From Neoarius graeffei (lineage: Eukaryota > Chordata > Actinopteri > Siluriformes > Ariidae), in contig NC_083592.1 in assembly GCF_027579695.1 (NCBI RefSeq), positions 30,771,961-30,835,960 on the forward strand: a stretch of DNA of 64,000 nt. Reading direction: 5' to 3'. The notes beneath the pieces are model-generated. The model saw nothing but the letters and a program-made list of their open reading frames with translations. It did not search any database and was not told the DNA's origin. Shown here in pieces: positions 1-11,419 of the stretch. The position numbers and the translations under genes were made by a program. Each line of letters begins with the position of its first letter. Positions within the stretch are counted from its first letter, which is position 1.

Positions 1-273
1 GTTCTCCCCGTGTCTGCGTGGGTTTCCTCCGGGTGCTCCGGTTTCCCCCACAGTCCAAAGACATGCAGGTTAGGTTAACTGGTGGCTCTAAATTGACCGT
101 AGGTGTGAATGTGAGTGTGAATGGTTGTCTGTGTCTATGTGTCAGCCCTGTGACAACCTGGTGACTTGTCCAGGGTGTACCCCACCTCTCGCCCGTAGTC
201 AGCTGGGATAGGCTCCAGCTTGCCTGCGACCCTGTAGAACAGGATAAAGTGGCTAGAGATAATGAGATGAGAT
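1..273 (+). repeat. tRNA-headed SINE, 5' end outside window
   Basis: This is the body and tail of the abundant fish SINE found throughout the window (Mermaid-like; the family name is not verified). The copy starts in the middle of the element at the window edge and ends in the GAGATGAGAT tail. It lies in the intron after exon 7 of acsbg2 copy A, and the full-length counterpart in copy B is at 50850-51236. Confidence 0.9.
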
Positions 274-294
274 TGATATAAATACAGTACTAAC

Positions 295-462
295 CTTCAG
301 TGCATCTGGTTGGGCAAAATAGGTGGTGCCTGCATATCTAATGCAGATCCACATGTCGGTTAATTGGGCAGCCACATGACTGAGGGGCAGATAACTCACT
401 ATAGATTCCTGTCCATTGTTCAGATTGATTGTAGATCCTGCTGCGGTTGTAATCCAAGTGAT
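295..462 (-). CDS. acsbg2: acsbg2 copy A exon 7
   Basis: 168 bp, phase 0 at both ends, with acceptor CTGTTCAG and donor AAG|GTTAGT. It encodes the AMP-binding segment with [12 protein letters not shown]. Relative to copy B it differs by Ile to Val in the ESIVSY stretch and Thr to Ile in the AQLTDMW stretch. Confidence 0.9.
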
Positions 463-834
463 CTGAACAGAGGAAGGGCATCAGATTCCATGTATTAACC
501 GAAGCTCTTCTTTTGAACAACGAAATAGCACCTTATTAATTAAAAGTTGATTTACTAACAGTTGGTATAAACAATGTTATGTTCAAGGATCTCTCAAAGT
601 CCTTTTATGAAAGCACTTCAGTTATAACTTACATTGTCGTGACTGAGCATGACCCCTTTAGGGTTTCCTGTGGTTCCTGAAGTATAGATAAGGGTGCAGC
701 ATTCATTAGCCTTCTGACCGTTAATTACTGCATCCAGCTGAGCATCTGAAACTTCCTCCCCAACCTTCATAAACTCAGTCCACTAAAAGAACAGATAATA
801 CATCAGTTAAACTTTGTGCGCGCGCGCACACACA

Positions 835-906
<72 letters not shown>

Positions 907-1272
907 GTGGCATGGTGGTGTACTGGTTAGCGCTGTCACCTCACAGCAAGAAGGTCCGGGTTCGAGCCCCGTGGCCGGCGAGGGCCTTTCTGTGCGGAGT
1001 TTGCATGTTCTCCCCGTGTCCGCGTGGGTTGTGCTCCGGTTTCCCCCACAGTCCAAAGACATGCAGGTTAGGTTAACTGGTGACTCTAAATTGACCGTAG
1101 GTGTGAATGTGAGTGTGAATGGTTGTCTGTGTCTATGTGTCAGCCCTGTGATGACCTGGCGACTTGTCCAGGGTGTACCCCGCCTTTCGCCCGTAGTCAG
1201 CTGGGATAGGCTCCAGCTTGCCTGCGACCCTGTAGAACAGGATAAAGCGGCTAGAGATAATGAGATGAGATG

Positions 1273-1351
<79 letters not shown>

Positions 1352-4300
1352 ATATGGGCGTCACCACTATTGAATGTGAAGGGGGCGTGTCCCCTTCACA
1401 TTTCATAATTCTTCGTTTGGACCCGCCCACACACACACACACACACACACACATTTAACATAAAATATTAGTTCACCCAGCACCGTTTCTATTGCTTCGT
1501 GAAAGAATCCATTCCACTTGATCGATAAGAGAATACACAGAGCACTGAAAATCCATTCCGGGTTTTCTGGGCGTTCCCTACAACAACTCACCGCACGCGA
1601 GTGAATCTCAAAGCGAGCAGAGAAATGTTGATGCAGCTGCTTGAAAGTAGAGGAGGTGACGTCAGCCCCATTGGCACCTCACAATGTCTAGCTTTTGCTA
1701 AAACCTTATTCTTTTGTTATATGCCCTCAAAATTAACCCTAGGCCACGTTAAATTAATGTTCAACTACAACCCCGATTCCAAAAAAGTTGGGCCAAAGTA
1801 CAAATCTCATCTCATCTCATTATCTCTAGCTGCTTTATCCTTCTACAGGGTCGCAGGCAAGCTGGAGCCTATCCCAGCTGACTACGGGCGAGAGGTGGAG
1901 TACACCCTGGACAAGTCGCCAGGTCATCACAGGGCTGACACATAGACACAGACAACCATTCACACTCACATTCACACCTACGGTCAATTTAGAGTCACCA
2001 GTTAACCTAACCTGCATGTCTTTGGACTGTGGGGGAAACCGGAGCACCCGGAGGAAACCCACGCGGAGAACATGCAAACTCCGCACAGAAAGGCCCTCGC
2101 CGGCCACGGGGCTCGAACCCGGCCCTTCTTGCTGTGAGGCGACAGCGCTAACCACTACACCACCGTGCCGCCCGTGTGTGAAATTATGAATATTCTTATT
2201 TTTAAACATACAGTTCAGTGTCACTATTGCTTGGCACAGTGGCATGTTGTGTTTATATCTAAAACTAAATAAAAAAGGAAACACAAAATAAAAAGTAAAA
2301 TGCACCCATAAAGTCATTGTTGGTGATAAATTGTGTCACATTCATCTCATTATCTTAGGCATAGCAGTGGGTTTAAAAACAGGCTGATGAATATATGGAC
2401 TAGTTGAATGAGGACTTATTGTTGAGTCTCTAAAATATTCATTGAATTAAGTGACTTTTGTAGGTAAAATTAGGTGTTTAATAACCTGTTAAAAATACAC
2501 CAGAATGCAGGAAATGGTATCTAATTAATAAAAAATTTTCTGGGGGATGGACCCCCAGACCCCCCCACCAGTGTGTCCCCCCCACATTAAAAATGCTTCT
2601 GACACCCCTGTAATATATATATAAAATCACGGAGAGAGGGAGAGATACAAGTGTTTTACTGGGAACATACGGTACAGACACGAGAGTTTTACTTTTTCAT
2701 CTGAATTACATCGAGTGAAATATTTAAATAATATCGGCTGCTGGAATATATCTTGAATGGAATATATCTGATATACCATGAAAAAAAGCCATTATTATTA
2801 TTATACATACACATTCGATGGAACAATTATAGAGTTCACAAAAAAGTTAAGAACGGGGATTACATACCAATATCCAATGCTAATTATGATCCAGTGTAAT
2901 TCAATGTTCTGTTAATCCAATGTACATGTACAAAGTCAAAGTTCATAGAGCCACGAGCAAGTGCAAATCTGGCAGCCATGTTTGTTTACAAATTGTCCCA
3001 GTCACTTGCTAGCGCAGACGTTTTACATGTAATACGTATCTTATGGCATTTTCAATTCACTGTGACAGTTTACTGCAGGCGCTGCTGGCGAACAAAGAAA
3101 TGCTTCTGCACATGCACAGCACAAAACTCTCTCATTGAATATTCGCATCAGCTCCGACATGTCACGTCATGTTATCTTGACAACCATGCAATATCTTAAA
3201 CCATATTCAACGCTCCTTCTCCATTGGGTAGAATGACGTAATACACGTAGGATAAGCGATATGCTAATGATTTTGCATGCTATCAAACCAAATGAATGAA
3301 ACCCGCTAGAAGGGAAGAGAATACATTGTGTTATTTACCAGCTGGGAGGGCCGTATGGTGAAATACCGTGACCAGGGGCGGTCTTAACATAGAGGCATAG
3401 GTAGGCAGCTGCTTGGGGCCCCCCACCAGCAGTCTTTGTAGGGGGGCCCCCAACCAACCTCAAAAAAAAAAGAAAAAGCCCCTTATCATGATTCATGAAC
3501 ACTTCAAAAGTATGGTACATTTTACTAATATTCCTAAGAAATACGTTGAAGTAGTAGTTAAAATGTCCAGTTCATGGTTATCTGTCCCTACACATACACC
3601 CCATAATTTCACAATGAAATGGACTAGTCCATAACGCAACGCAACGCAGCGCAGCGCGAAAGGTAAACACATAGTGACCGGAGTCTGAACAATGCGAAAA
3701 TGAAAAGGAGTTACCCAAGCAGATCAAAAAAAAAAAAGAAGAAAAAAGCGAAAAGATGCTGAGAAATATGTGACAATGCTGCCTAAGTTGGGAAACTTTT
3801 TTTTACAACTACTGTTAGCAATAGAGACCACGACAACAACGCCAACATCATTCAAAATGCTGAACATGATGCCGGTACAGCAGCAGCTGCTGTGAAGTGG
3901 CACTAGCTGAGGAGGATAACGTCAAGCAAGACACGTTGTTGCCACCTTCCATCACCGACAGTGTCCACGTTGACACAAATGAGGTGGAAGAGTTATCCAG
4001 TGATGGCCATTTTGACACCAATGATGATGACCATATTGTTAGTTGGTGACAATTTTTTTATTATTATTTTACATTTTCCTACATCTGGCTGTGCACCATG
4101 TACGTGTGAAGACCTGTGAGAAGACATCAACAAGTAGGACTCTGATGTGGAGAACAATCTCTCTTTTCTCTCTCACAGACTCTCTCATTCATTCACTCAC
4201 CCTCTCTGTCTCACACACACAGAACACTCTCTCTCTCTCTCTCTCTCTCACACTGTCTCACTCACTCACTGACACATACATTCACATGGATATGGAGTTG

Positions 4301-4424
4301 CTTAGAGCCAAATGCCACCTCATCTCTCCTCAGTCCACACTTCTTACCTCCCCTCACTCACTCACTCACGCACTCACTCACCCACGCACTCTCTCTCTCT
4401 CACACTAACTCACTCACCCACGCA

Positions 4425-4472
<48 letters not shown>

Positions 4473-4924
4473 CACTCACACACACACACACTCACGCACT
4501 CTCACACACACACAAACACTAACTCACTCACACACACACTCACGCACTCTCACACACACACAAACACTAACTCACTCACACATACCATACACACACACAC
4601 AAACACTCACACACACTCTCACACACACAAACACTAACTCACTCACACACACACTCACGCACTCTCACACACACACAAACACTAACTCACTCACACATAC
4701 CATACACACACACACAAACACTCACACACACTCTCACACACACAAACACTAACTCACTCACACACACACACACACTCTCACACATACACACACACACTAA
4801 CTCACTCACTCACTCACACACACAAACACTAACTCACTCACACACATTCACACATACACACACAAACACTAACTCACTCACACACACACACACTCACTCA
4901 CTCTCACACACAGAGAAACACTCA

Positions 4925-4965
<41 letters not shown>

Positions 4966-7900
4966 CCATGTACATAGTTTTATTTATAGAATGTTTGAAA
5001 TGTTCTGATCTTTAAAAAAAAAATAAACAGTGCTGGTTTTCCTGGCATTTTGGCAAAGACAGATGTTATCTGAAATCTTATTGTCTGTTGGATTCCATCA
5101 TGACTATTAGTTTGTGTAGTGCTACACTTTGTGTGTTCTCTGCTTTCCATCTTCATTTTGGAGCAAAGAAGTGTATGCAGGGTTTAAAGGGGAATGTTTT
5201 TTTTCTCCTCTCCAACCTTTACTTCCCTATAGATTAGCTTTACCTGCCTATCCACCATGCAGTCGGTAAATTTTTTTTTGTTTCGGATCGGATGAGGGGG
5301 GCCCCATACATACCTTCGCCTGGGGCCCCCAATTTGCTAAATCCACCACTGACCGTGACCGAGGTCTTGAAAGTACTGAGCGAGGCCCTCTGGGCCGAGG
5401 TCAATATTCAAGGCCGAGGTCACGGTATTTCACCATACGGACCGACCTTAAGCTGGTAAATAATATATTTATTTTTTTCTTTACCAAATTCTAACAGAAA
5501 ACGGGAGCACCTGAAAGGGAAAACCGAGGCGAGCCGCCATTTTGAATCCTCATTCACGGCTGTAATGCAAATTGCTTCCTTCTCGGTATACAAGTGCACT
5601 TCCATGGCAGGAAAACAACTACATTTTGCCGCCTATGTAGTCCCTTATTTATACAAATAGGAGTCATTCAGGATTCAGCCATGTTTTTGCTCGGTGTTAG
5701 CAAATTACAGGTTTTTAGCTTTCTCCTGAAATGTTTTCTTTTATTTCTTCTTCCTCAGGGTAGTAAAACTCGCTTTCGCTGTGAAGACTGTCGTTATCGC
5801 TATCCATGCTGTAAAATTAATGCTATTCTCCTGAGAAATGCTGGCAAAAATTTATAAGATTTTTGATATTATAAAGAGCGGCACGGTGGTGTAGTGGTTA
5901 GCGCTGTCGCCTCACAGCAAGAAGGTCCGGGTTCGAGCCCCGTGGCCGGCGAGGGCCTTTCTGTGCGGAGTTTGCATGTTCTCCCCGTGTCTGTGTGGGT
6001 TTCCTCCAGGTGCTCCGGTTTCCCCCATAGTCCAAAGACATGCAGGTTAGGTTAACTGGTGACTCTAAATTGACCGTAGGTGTGAATGTGAGTGTGAATA
6101 GTTGTCTGTGTCTATGTGTCAGCCCTGTGATGACCTGGCGACTTGTCCAGGGTGTACCCCGCCTCTCACCCATAGTCAGCTGGGATAGGCTCCAGCTTGC
6201 CTGCGACCCTGTAGAACAGGATAAAGCAGCTAGAGATAATGAGATGAGATGATATTATAAATAAATCTTATTAAAAAAAAGATAAATGTTGACAAAAAAT
6301 GCTACTATGCTTGTTGTTGTTGTGAACGAGCGAGTCGCCAGAGGTCCGTACCCGCTCGCCAGCCAATCAGAGCGCAGGATTTGGACCGCAAAAAAAAAAA
6401 AAAGTTTTTATTCCATCAAAAAACTGTCCTGTATGTATAATAATTTTCAATATCCTCACTCGTGAGGATATTGATGAATTGTTTTGACACATTTGGATAC
6501 TTTGTTTGCGAATGTGTCTATATAATAAAAAGAAAATCACACGGCTTGAAGACATGAAGTTTATCTTCTCGTGTTGAGAAACTCGTATTTTTTTATACTA
6601 AATAAATCACAGATCTGAATGACATATTTAAATAATATTAGCTGGCTTTGAGTGGTATATCAGATATATTCCATTCAGCTAGCATGATATTGAACAAGTC
6701 GAAGACGAGTTATATACCGTATATCTGATAGACCACGGAAAAAAGCCAGGTCAATGCTAATTAACTTCAGGCCTACCGTGTATATGTTTGGCATCTTGTT
6801 CTTCACTTCTCCCTTGTACTGAACGATTGCCTTCAGATGTGGTAGTTGGTCTTTAATCTGAGAAACAGACATTGGCAGCAATTTAAATGTGTTAATTTTT
6901 CAAAGAATTGCTTTTTTTCTGCAAAAACATCACAGTTCTAAACAGTCTTCATTGGTAGGGAATTTTGCAAAGTGACCATATGTTTTAGGATTTTTTTTTT
7001 TTAATTGCAATTCTGTAATTGTAATGCATTTATCAGCTAAATACCTGGAGGATTTTTGTGAGTTGTTTGTCGTTCTCAACCACTAACACATTGGCTTCAC
7101 AGTTATGAGCCACGTAGTGACAGGCTTCTGGAGAGCTGGTGGTGTAGATTCCAGCAGCAAGGCCTCTGAAGAACAAACCGATCATCTGTCATTCTTTGAA
7201 CTATGATTTCACCATGCATCCTTTTTCATATTTTAGCTTGACTTCTACAATTCTATGCAAAAGTTTGGACACCCCTCACCAAATAACGTTTTGTTGAGTT
7301 TTAAAGTGAAAAGAACGTAAACACAGTAAAAACAACCATTACAACTATTTTATAATCACACTTTTCTGCAAATGTTAATGCACAGTTACTTTATATTTGA
7401 TTAACTTAAAAAAATAGAAACAAAATCAGTAATTGTGGCATGCGCAAACATTGCCAGTCTGCATGTCAGTATGCAACACCTCCTTTGACAGTTTGCAAAT
7501 GCTTTTTGTAGCCAGCTAGGAGTGTTTCTAATCTTTCTTTAATGGACCTTTAACCACTATTACTTGTGGTATGTTTCTCGTTCTGAGACATTCCTGAGCT
7601 GTCTTGCAGGTACAGCATATTTAAGATCTACAGACAGATTTCCAGCGATGTTCAAGTCAGCAGACTGTGATGGCCATTCCAAAACCTTCAGCATAAATTC
7701 TTCAGAAGCTAATGGTGGATTTTTATGAATTTTTGGATCATTTTTCTGTTGTAGAATCTATTTTCTTATCAGCTTCATTTCTTGACCAACTGTGTCACAT
7801 GTGCGTCAAGAATTTGCTGGTATTTACTGGACTTCATTCTTCCATCTACTTATGAACTGTATTCTGTGCCACTGGCTGCCACACTATCCCAAACTCTTCT

Positions 7901-10900
7901 GACCAAAAGAGTTCAATTTTTACTTCATCAGCACTTGTTTCCAAGATGCCTCTGGTTTCTGGAATTGTCAGTAGCTGACATTTACTACTGACAATATTTG
8001 GCCTGACTAACAAGTCCTAGCGAGTCAGTTAAGGCCTTGTTCTACAAGTGGAAGGGTGGCCAAACCACCGGACATGTCATAATTACTTTTTTTGGTTCTC
8101 AAATATAAAGTAACTGTACCTTAAAATTTGCAGAAAATTTCATTAAAAAAAAACAGTTTGTTGCAGTGGCTGCATTTACTTCTTTTCACTTCAAATGTCA
8201 ACAAAATACATGTCTGGTTTGGTCAGGGTTGCCCACACTCTTGCATAACTATGTCCTGTAGATAAAAGTGTCTGGATGTATATGTGCACTGAACAAAGAA
8301 ACGTGAATACAGAACAGGAATATAAGAAATAATACCCTGCCATGATGCAACCGATGTCTGCAATGAACCACTCAGGAGAATTGAATCCCAGGATACCAAC
8401 ACCATGAAAGCGCTCCAGCCCCAACTACACACACACACACACACGACATTGAGTTTCAACTAAGCTCTTTTTTTTAAATAGTGTTTTAAATGCAAAAATA
8501 TTATACTGGGTTTAAATTCAGAAGTTCAGTCTACTTCAGCACGATATTTATGTTTGAACTCAGCATTTCATTTAAATTATCCAAATTGAACTGTTAAATG
8601 CCTTTGTATATGCCCTTCCCATACTAACTTTCTTTGAGGAACATTGTTTTTAAATATTTCAATAATTTCCTCATGCATCTGTTGACAAACTGGAGATGCT
8701 CGGCCCATCTTTGTGCTTCAAAGACTAGGCCTTGCCTGGATACTGATTTTGTGCAAAATTATGATTACAGTCACCTGTTGCCATCATCTGTTTCAAATCA
8801 CATCATTATTTACTTGTTTTGCTTCATTACTAGCCCTAAACTGCCCCCGTCCCAACTTTTTTGGAATGTGTTACAGGTCTGAAATACGAGGGTGGATGTA
8901 TATTAACAAATGAAATGAAGTTGACCAGACAACACATGAAATATCTTGGGTTCATACTGTCTGCAATAAAATACAAGTCAAAGTACATTTAGAAATCACT
9001 GCTTTATTTTTTTATTTTTAATTTTGTATTTATATCCCTACTTTTTTGCATTTGGGGTTGTACATATGCTTTGAGGGTTGTCTTTCACCAGTAAGAGGCT
9101 CACCTGAGCAGTTGTACATTGAATGGGGACTGAGTTTGGGGGAACACGACACCTTGTAAGATCAATCCCATGGCAACATTGCAGACTGCAGATTTTCTAA
9201 AGTATGTCTGAAATCATTTGATTTTACTAAGTCTCGAAATGTGCTTAAAGCTCACAAACTGCAGCTTTTAAACAGAACGCACATGAAGCATTACATTTTT
9301 CATGCATTCAGTGCCGACAATGAAAAACCTGCATTCAGAGTTTGCATGACGCCAACAGACACCTTCTGTGCACACTGTAGTGTAAACGAGTGAAGGCCTT
9401 TATGAAAAATGATATTTTTAGTTTGTTATGGATTTAAAGCTAGTTACAAAACATCATGGTTTTATGCCCTGTATGATAGACCCTCACAAGGCCACTATGC
9501 ATACTGATATCAATTTATGAAGCATTAATTATCAGACATCAGTGAAGCTGAAAACAAATGGTACAAATACACCCTCGTGTTTAATGGAGAATTTCAATAA
9601 GTTGTGAAGTGAAATGTCATGGACTAATTCAGTTACAGAATACCTTAGTTTGGAGGCCATGACACTACACTACACTACACTACACTATACACTACACTAC
9701 AAAGAGAAAAACTGCTTTAGATAGTTTTGGCATTCCAGTCCCAGAAGAACTGGGGGCACACTGAACTATGAGGGTAAAATAACCGAGCTGTAAACATTTT
9801 AAACCAAATGAATGAATGTACCAGTAAGGCTGATAGAGAATTGGGCTTATATTGAATAAGGTTGTTTTAAATAAAGTCTGTTGACTTCCAATGCATTGAA
9901 TTTACCCCAAATCCTTAACTATATCTACTTTATATACATCTGTGCACTCTAAATATCTCATCTGAACGAGAAACTGCTGTCTGTCACTGTCACATCTAAG
10001 GGTTGCACTACAACACAATGATAACTGATATAGTTAATAACCTCAATTTTAAGGTAATAACAATACATTTATCCAAATTGTGTTATTTTTGAAGACTCGG
10101 TATCTACATTCCCACACTATACTGGTTTTGTTGCTGCTTTGTACATCTGAGCTGTTTTACTATTACTTCCAAACACTGTTTATACTTTTTGTACTGTATA
10201 TAATATTACTTTGTTGCTACAGTTACATACATAGGATATATACTCTTTAATATATATAATTTCTCATATATCATCTATTAAGGAAGTTACAAACCCACTC
10301 GTGCAATGACAAAGATATTTTAGACTCATACCTTGAGAAAGCTCTTGGCTGCAGCTCGGCACTGCTGTTGGTATTGCTTATAGGTCAGTGTAACCCAAGC
10401 ACCGTCCTTCTTTGAGCAGAGGGCTGGGTGATCTCCAAAATTGTCCACCGTCCACTGGAACATCTGATGGATGGTAAGAGGAGGATCAGCGCCCAGACCC
10501 GACTCACTCATCTTTAGCTTCACTGGCTCGTCCCTTGTCGTACTCCAGTACTGCTCGGCCGGAGCCAAGCGCACTTCGCCTGTAATTGGGATTGATTCAT
10601 CATCTGGTGGACCAGAATAGCATTCTGGACAACATTTTGGCATAATTAGGCTCTCAAAAATGTTCTCAAATAAGCAAGAGAATAGGAAATGTGGTAGGCT
10701 CTCTTCTACCAACCACAGAAATGAAAGATGATGTTTCTGTCGTCTCACACCTGTCAAATAATATTAAAGCAGCTTATCTCAAAAAAAGTCCAAGATTAAG
10801 TTACAGGTAGGATATAGAATGTCTGAACAAACCAAGCAGGTTTCTGTTTGTGAGAACAAAAAAGTGGGTGTGGCTGTCACCAAGTTACACGAACAGGCCT

Positions 10901-11419
10901 GTTAAATTCTGCACTCACACTTAATCAGGATGCCACTTAGTCCTGCTGTTCAAATATTATTAGTAAATCCATAATGATTGTCTACCAACACATAAATAAC
11001 AAAATGGTACTTTTTATTCATTTGAAGGACAATGGCTCTCATTGTCTCACCATCCAAACAGGGCTTCAAATCCTATGAACACCAAGAATCTAAACCTTTC
11101 TGTGAATCTGCTGAAGGACAGAAATATCAGTACTTGTCAGCTCTGATGTAAGAATTAACAAGTATAAGCTCTGAATTTTACCTGCAGCCTTGGAGGCCCT
11201 TCCTACAGTAGCATCAACTGTAGCTTCCTCAAAACCCTTCACAGATGCGTCCTCATTTTCAGTGATGGTATTGGTCAGTGCTTCTGTTTTCACTTCCCTT
11301 GAATTCTCAGTATTCACATCTCCAGTTGGACTGTCAATCCCGGAATCATCTGATAAACTGATTTCTTTCATCTTGTCGGCCACCGAGTCCATGATATTGT
11401 TTCCGATTAAAGAAGTCAT
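295..11419 (-). CDS. acsbg2: acsbg2-like long-chain acyl-CoA synthetase, copy A (exons 1-7, 3' part outside window)
   Basis: Bubblegum-family acyl-CoA synthetases activate long-chain fatty acids to acyl-CoA with ATP, through an acyl-adenylate. Seven coding exons can be joined in phase: 11182-11419, 10332-10579, 8336-8424, 7045-7165, 6777-6857, 633-782 and 295-462. All inferred introns are GT-AG. Visible family landmarks are [20 protein letters not shown] in exon 3, [11 protein letters not shown] in exon 4 and the AMP-binding P-loop [11 protein letters not shown] in exon 6. The exon 3 wording is closer to ACSBG2 than to ACSBG1. The exons for the rest of the adenylation domain must lie left of the window. 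No stop or frameshift is seen in the seven exons. The start is the first ATG of the exon 1 open frame; an upstream non-coding exon cannot be excluded. The copy is tandem to copy B at 45052-62499, in the same orientation, and nearly identical. Confidence 0.9.
633..782 (-). CDS. acsbg2: acsbg2 copy A exon 6 (AMP-binding P-loop)
   Basis: 150 bp, 50 codons, phase 0 at both ends. It carries [15 protein letters not shown], the phosphate-binding motif of the adenylate-forming superfamily. The donor is AAT|GTAAGT and the acceptor CTTTTAG. Confidence 0.93.
841..903. repeat. (TA)n microsatellite
   Basis: Uninterrupted TA dinucleotides abut the 5' end of the next SINE. The SINE appears to have inserted into a TA tract, because another tract follows it at 1279-1348. 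Tract length differs in copy B (51803-51857). Confidence 0.95.
904..1274 (+). repeat. tRNA-headed SINE, full length
   Basis: The head contains a tRNA-like A-box region (TGGTGT-TGGTTAGCGC) and B box (GGTTCGAGCCC), followed by the conserved body and a GAGATGAGATGA tail. A short deletion removes part of the TTTCCTCCGGGTG segment. The copy-B counterpart at 51858-52237 keeps more of it. The element lies in acsbg2 intron 5. Confidence 0.9.
1279..1348. repeat. (TA)n microsatellite
   Basis: TA tract directly after the SINE. It is the other half of the tract into which the SINE inserted. A short (AC)n run follows at 1431-1453. Confidence 0.95.
1766..1801 (+). mobile_element. Tc1-like terminal fragment
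   Basis: The segment ACAACCCCGATTCCAAAAAA followed by GTTGGG is the typical outer end of a very common fish Tc1-like family. Related ends occur at 8850-9062 and 43620-43650. The fragment is cut off by the SINE that follows. No second end was identified. Confidence 0.55.
1805..2173 (-). repeat. tRNA-headed SINE, minus orientation
   Basis: The tail (CTCATCTCATCTCATT) is on the left and the tRNA-like head (complement of GGTTCGAGCCC and of the A box) is on the right. A small deletion lies near the GGAAACCCACGCGG stretch compared with the copy-B counterpart at 52744-53121. Confidence 0.9.
2174..3333. other. acsbg2 copy A intron 5, no gene seen
   Basis: AT-rich intronic sequence without a credible coding region. 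It contains a hairpin with 8-bp arms at 2539-2559. A segment at 2690-2800 (ATATTTAAATAATAT and ATGGAATATATCTGATATA) recurs in related form at 6590-6740, so it is probably a short repetitive element. The stretch matches 53122-54300 of copy B, where an (ATT)n tract near 53740 is longer. Confidence 0.6.
3373..5351 (+). mobile_element. non-autonomous hAT-family transposon (copy A)
   Basis: An 8-bp target-site duplication ACCGTGAC lies at 3365-3372 and 5352-5359, as expected for hAT. The ends are imperfect inverted repeats: CAGGGGCGGTCTTA on the left, CAGTGGTGGATTTA as complement of the right. A remnant coding stretch near 3700-3790 (ATGAAAAGGAGTTACCCAAG) reads like the PSG-K/R-rich, LPKLGNFF-type N-terminus of hAT transposases, but it is frameshifted. 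Much of the interior is a CT/CA simple-repeat tract. It sits inside a palindromic MITE within acsbg2 intron 5. Confidence 0.75.
4141..4966. repeat. compound (CT)n/(CA)n/(ACTC)n simple-repeat tract
   Basis: About 0.8 kb of alternating CTCT, CACA, ACTCACTC and CACAAACACTAACTCACTCA units inside the hAT element. Higher-order copies of the CAAACACTAACTCACTCA unit recur. The tract gives long Thr/His/Ser-rich open frames that are not genes. Its arrangement in copy B (55125-55857) is different. Confidence 0.95.
5461..5875. other. intron 5, single copy of a ~285-bp unit
   Basis: From about 5539 this region holds one copy of a unit beginning ATTTTGAATCCTCATTC and ending near TGCTATTCTCCTGAG. Copy B has two diverged copies in tandem at 56431-57005. 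No coding function is recognised. Confidence 0.6.
5876..6249 (+). repeat. tRNA-headed SINE with 12-bp target-site duplication
   Basis: Full-length copy flanked by TGATATTATAAA at 5864-5875 and 6250-6261. The B box GGTTCGAGCCC and the GAGATGAGAT tail are intact. Confidence 0.92.
6262..6776. other. intron 5 end, inverted repeats, no gene
   Basis: AT-rich sequence with a hairpin at 6449-6474: 12-bp arms CAATATCCTCAC and GTGAGGATATTG around a 2-base loop. The stretch at 6590-6740 resembles 2690-2800 and contains ATATCAGATATATTCCATTC. It is probably a short palindromic element. A CCAATCAGAGCGC stretch lies at 6363-6375. Confidence 0.5.
6777..6857 (-). CDS. acsbg2: acsbg2 copy A exon 5
   Basis: 81 bp, 27 codons, phase 0, encoding the [11 protein letters not shown] segment that ACSBG proteins share. 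Copy B has Asp instead of Glu at one position. Confidence 0.9.
7045..7165 (-). CDS. acsbg2: acsbg2 copy A exon 4
   Basis: 121 bp. It completes the split glycine codon from exon 3 and then encodes [20 protein letters not shown] and the following stretch ending in KILQ. Donor CAG|GTATTT, acceptor TTCTTCAG. Confidence 0.92.
7246..8130. mobile_element. degenerate Tc1/mariner-like remnant
   Basis: The left part starts TATGCAAAAGTTTGGACACC, a typical fish Tc1-type terminus. The interior resembles the complement of decayed Tc1 transposase sequence but has no long frame. A matching right terminus is not clear. It lies in acsbg2 intron 3 and is also present in copy B at 58437-59320, so it predates the duplication. 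Confidence 0.5.
8336..8424 (-). CDS. acsbg2: acsbg2 copy A exon 3
   Basis: 89 bp encoding [20 protein letters not shown] and the following [10 protein letters not shown], the ACSBG2 signature region. The acceptor TGTGTAG sits immediately after a (TG)n tract, which is much longer in copy B. Confidence 0.93.
8690..9062. mobile_element. Tc1-like remnant (3' part)
   Basis: Contains GTCCCAACTTTTTTGGAATG and ends TTTGCATTTGGGGTTGTAC, the typical right end of the common fish Tc1-like family. No intact transposase is present. It is shared with copy B (59903-60276). Confidence 0.55.
9063..10331. other. acsbg2 copy A intron 2, no gene
   Basis: AT-rich intronic DNA. A short (ACTAC)n repeat lies around 9665-9705. 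Nothing else is recognised. Confidence 0.6.
10332..10579 (-). CDS. acsbg2: acsbg2 copy A exon 2
   Basis: 248 bp, entered in phase 1 after exon 1 (acceptor ATTACAG). It encodes [19 protein letters not shown] and the [20 protein letters not shown] region, ending KSFLK before donor AAG|GTATGA. The open frame continues upstream of the acceptor to an alternative ATG (10642-10644), so a different first exon or promoter is possible but not supported here. Confidence 0.88.
11182..11419 (-). CDS. acsbg2: acsbg2 copy A exon 1 (acidic N-terminus)
   Basis: 238 bp from the first ATG to donor GCAG|GTAAAA. It encodes a poorly conserved Ser/Glu/Asp-rich leader of about 79 residues. This is normal for ACSBG proteins, whose N-terminus varies. 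The same exon in copy B is split by a transposon between the Asn and Thr codons at the TA at 11311-11312. With exons 2-13 the deduced length is 729 residues, within the family range. Confidence 0.8.

Larger units (their letters stand above)
3334..5460. mobile_element. palindromic MITE, interrupted by a hAT element
   Basis: Inverted outer arms match: TTTACCAGCT at 3334 pairs with AGCTGGTAAA ending at 5460. The stretch around TATGGTGAAATACCGTGAC also pairs with its complement near 5420-5440. With the inner hAT element removed, the two halves form a short foldback element of about 150 bp. Confidence 0.6.

Noticed and set aside
816-1076. Open frames with long Tyr-Ile repeats
   Set aside because: They come from (TA)n microsatellites.
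971-1273. Open frame with [17 protein letters not shown], repeated at many places
   Set aside because: It is translation of the SINE body; the same frame appears in nearly every SINE copy and has no coding support.
4312-4752. Thr/His/Ser-rich open frames (also at 55000-55578)
   Set aside because: Products of CA/CT simple repeats in the hAT element.
4441-4960. Regularly spaced repeats suggestive of a CRISPR array
   Set aside because: They are simple-sequence microsatellites without unique spacers, in a vertebrate genome.
10326-10757. Alternative acsbg2 start reading [11 protein letters not shown] upstream of exon 2
   Set aside because: The exon 1 donor and exon 2 acceptor agree in phase, so the upstream stretch is most simply intron; an alternative first exon is not excluded.
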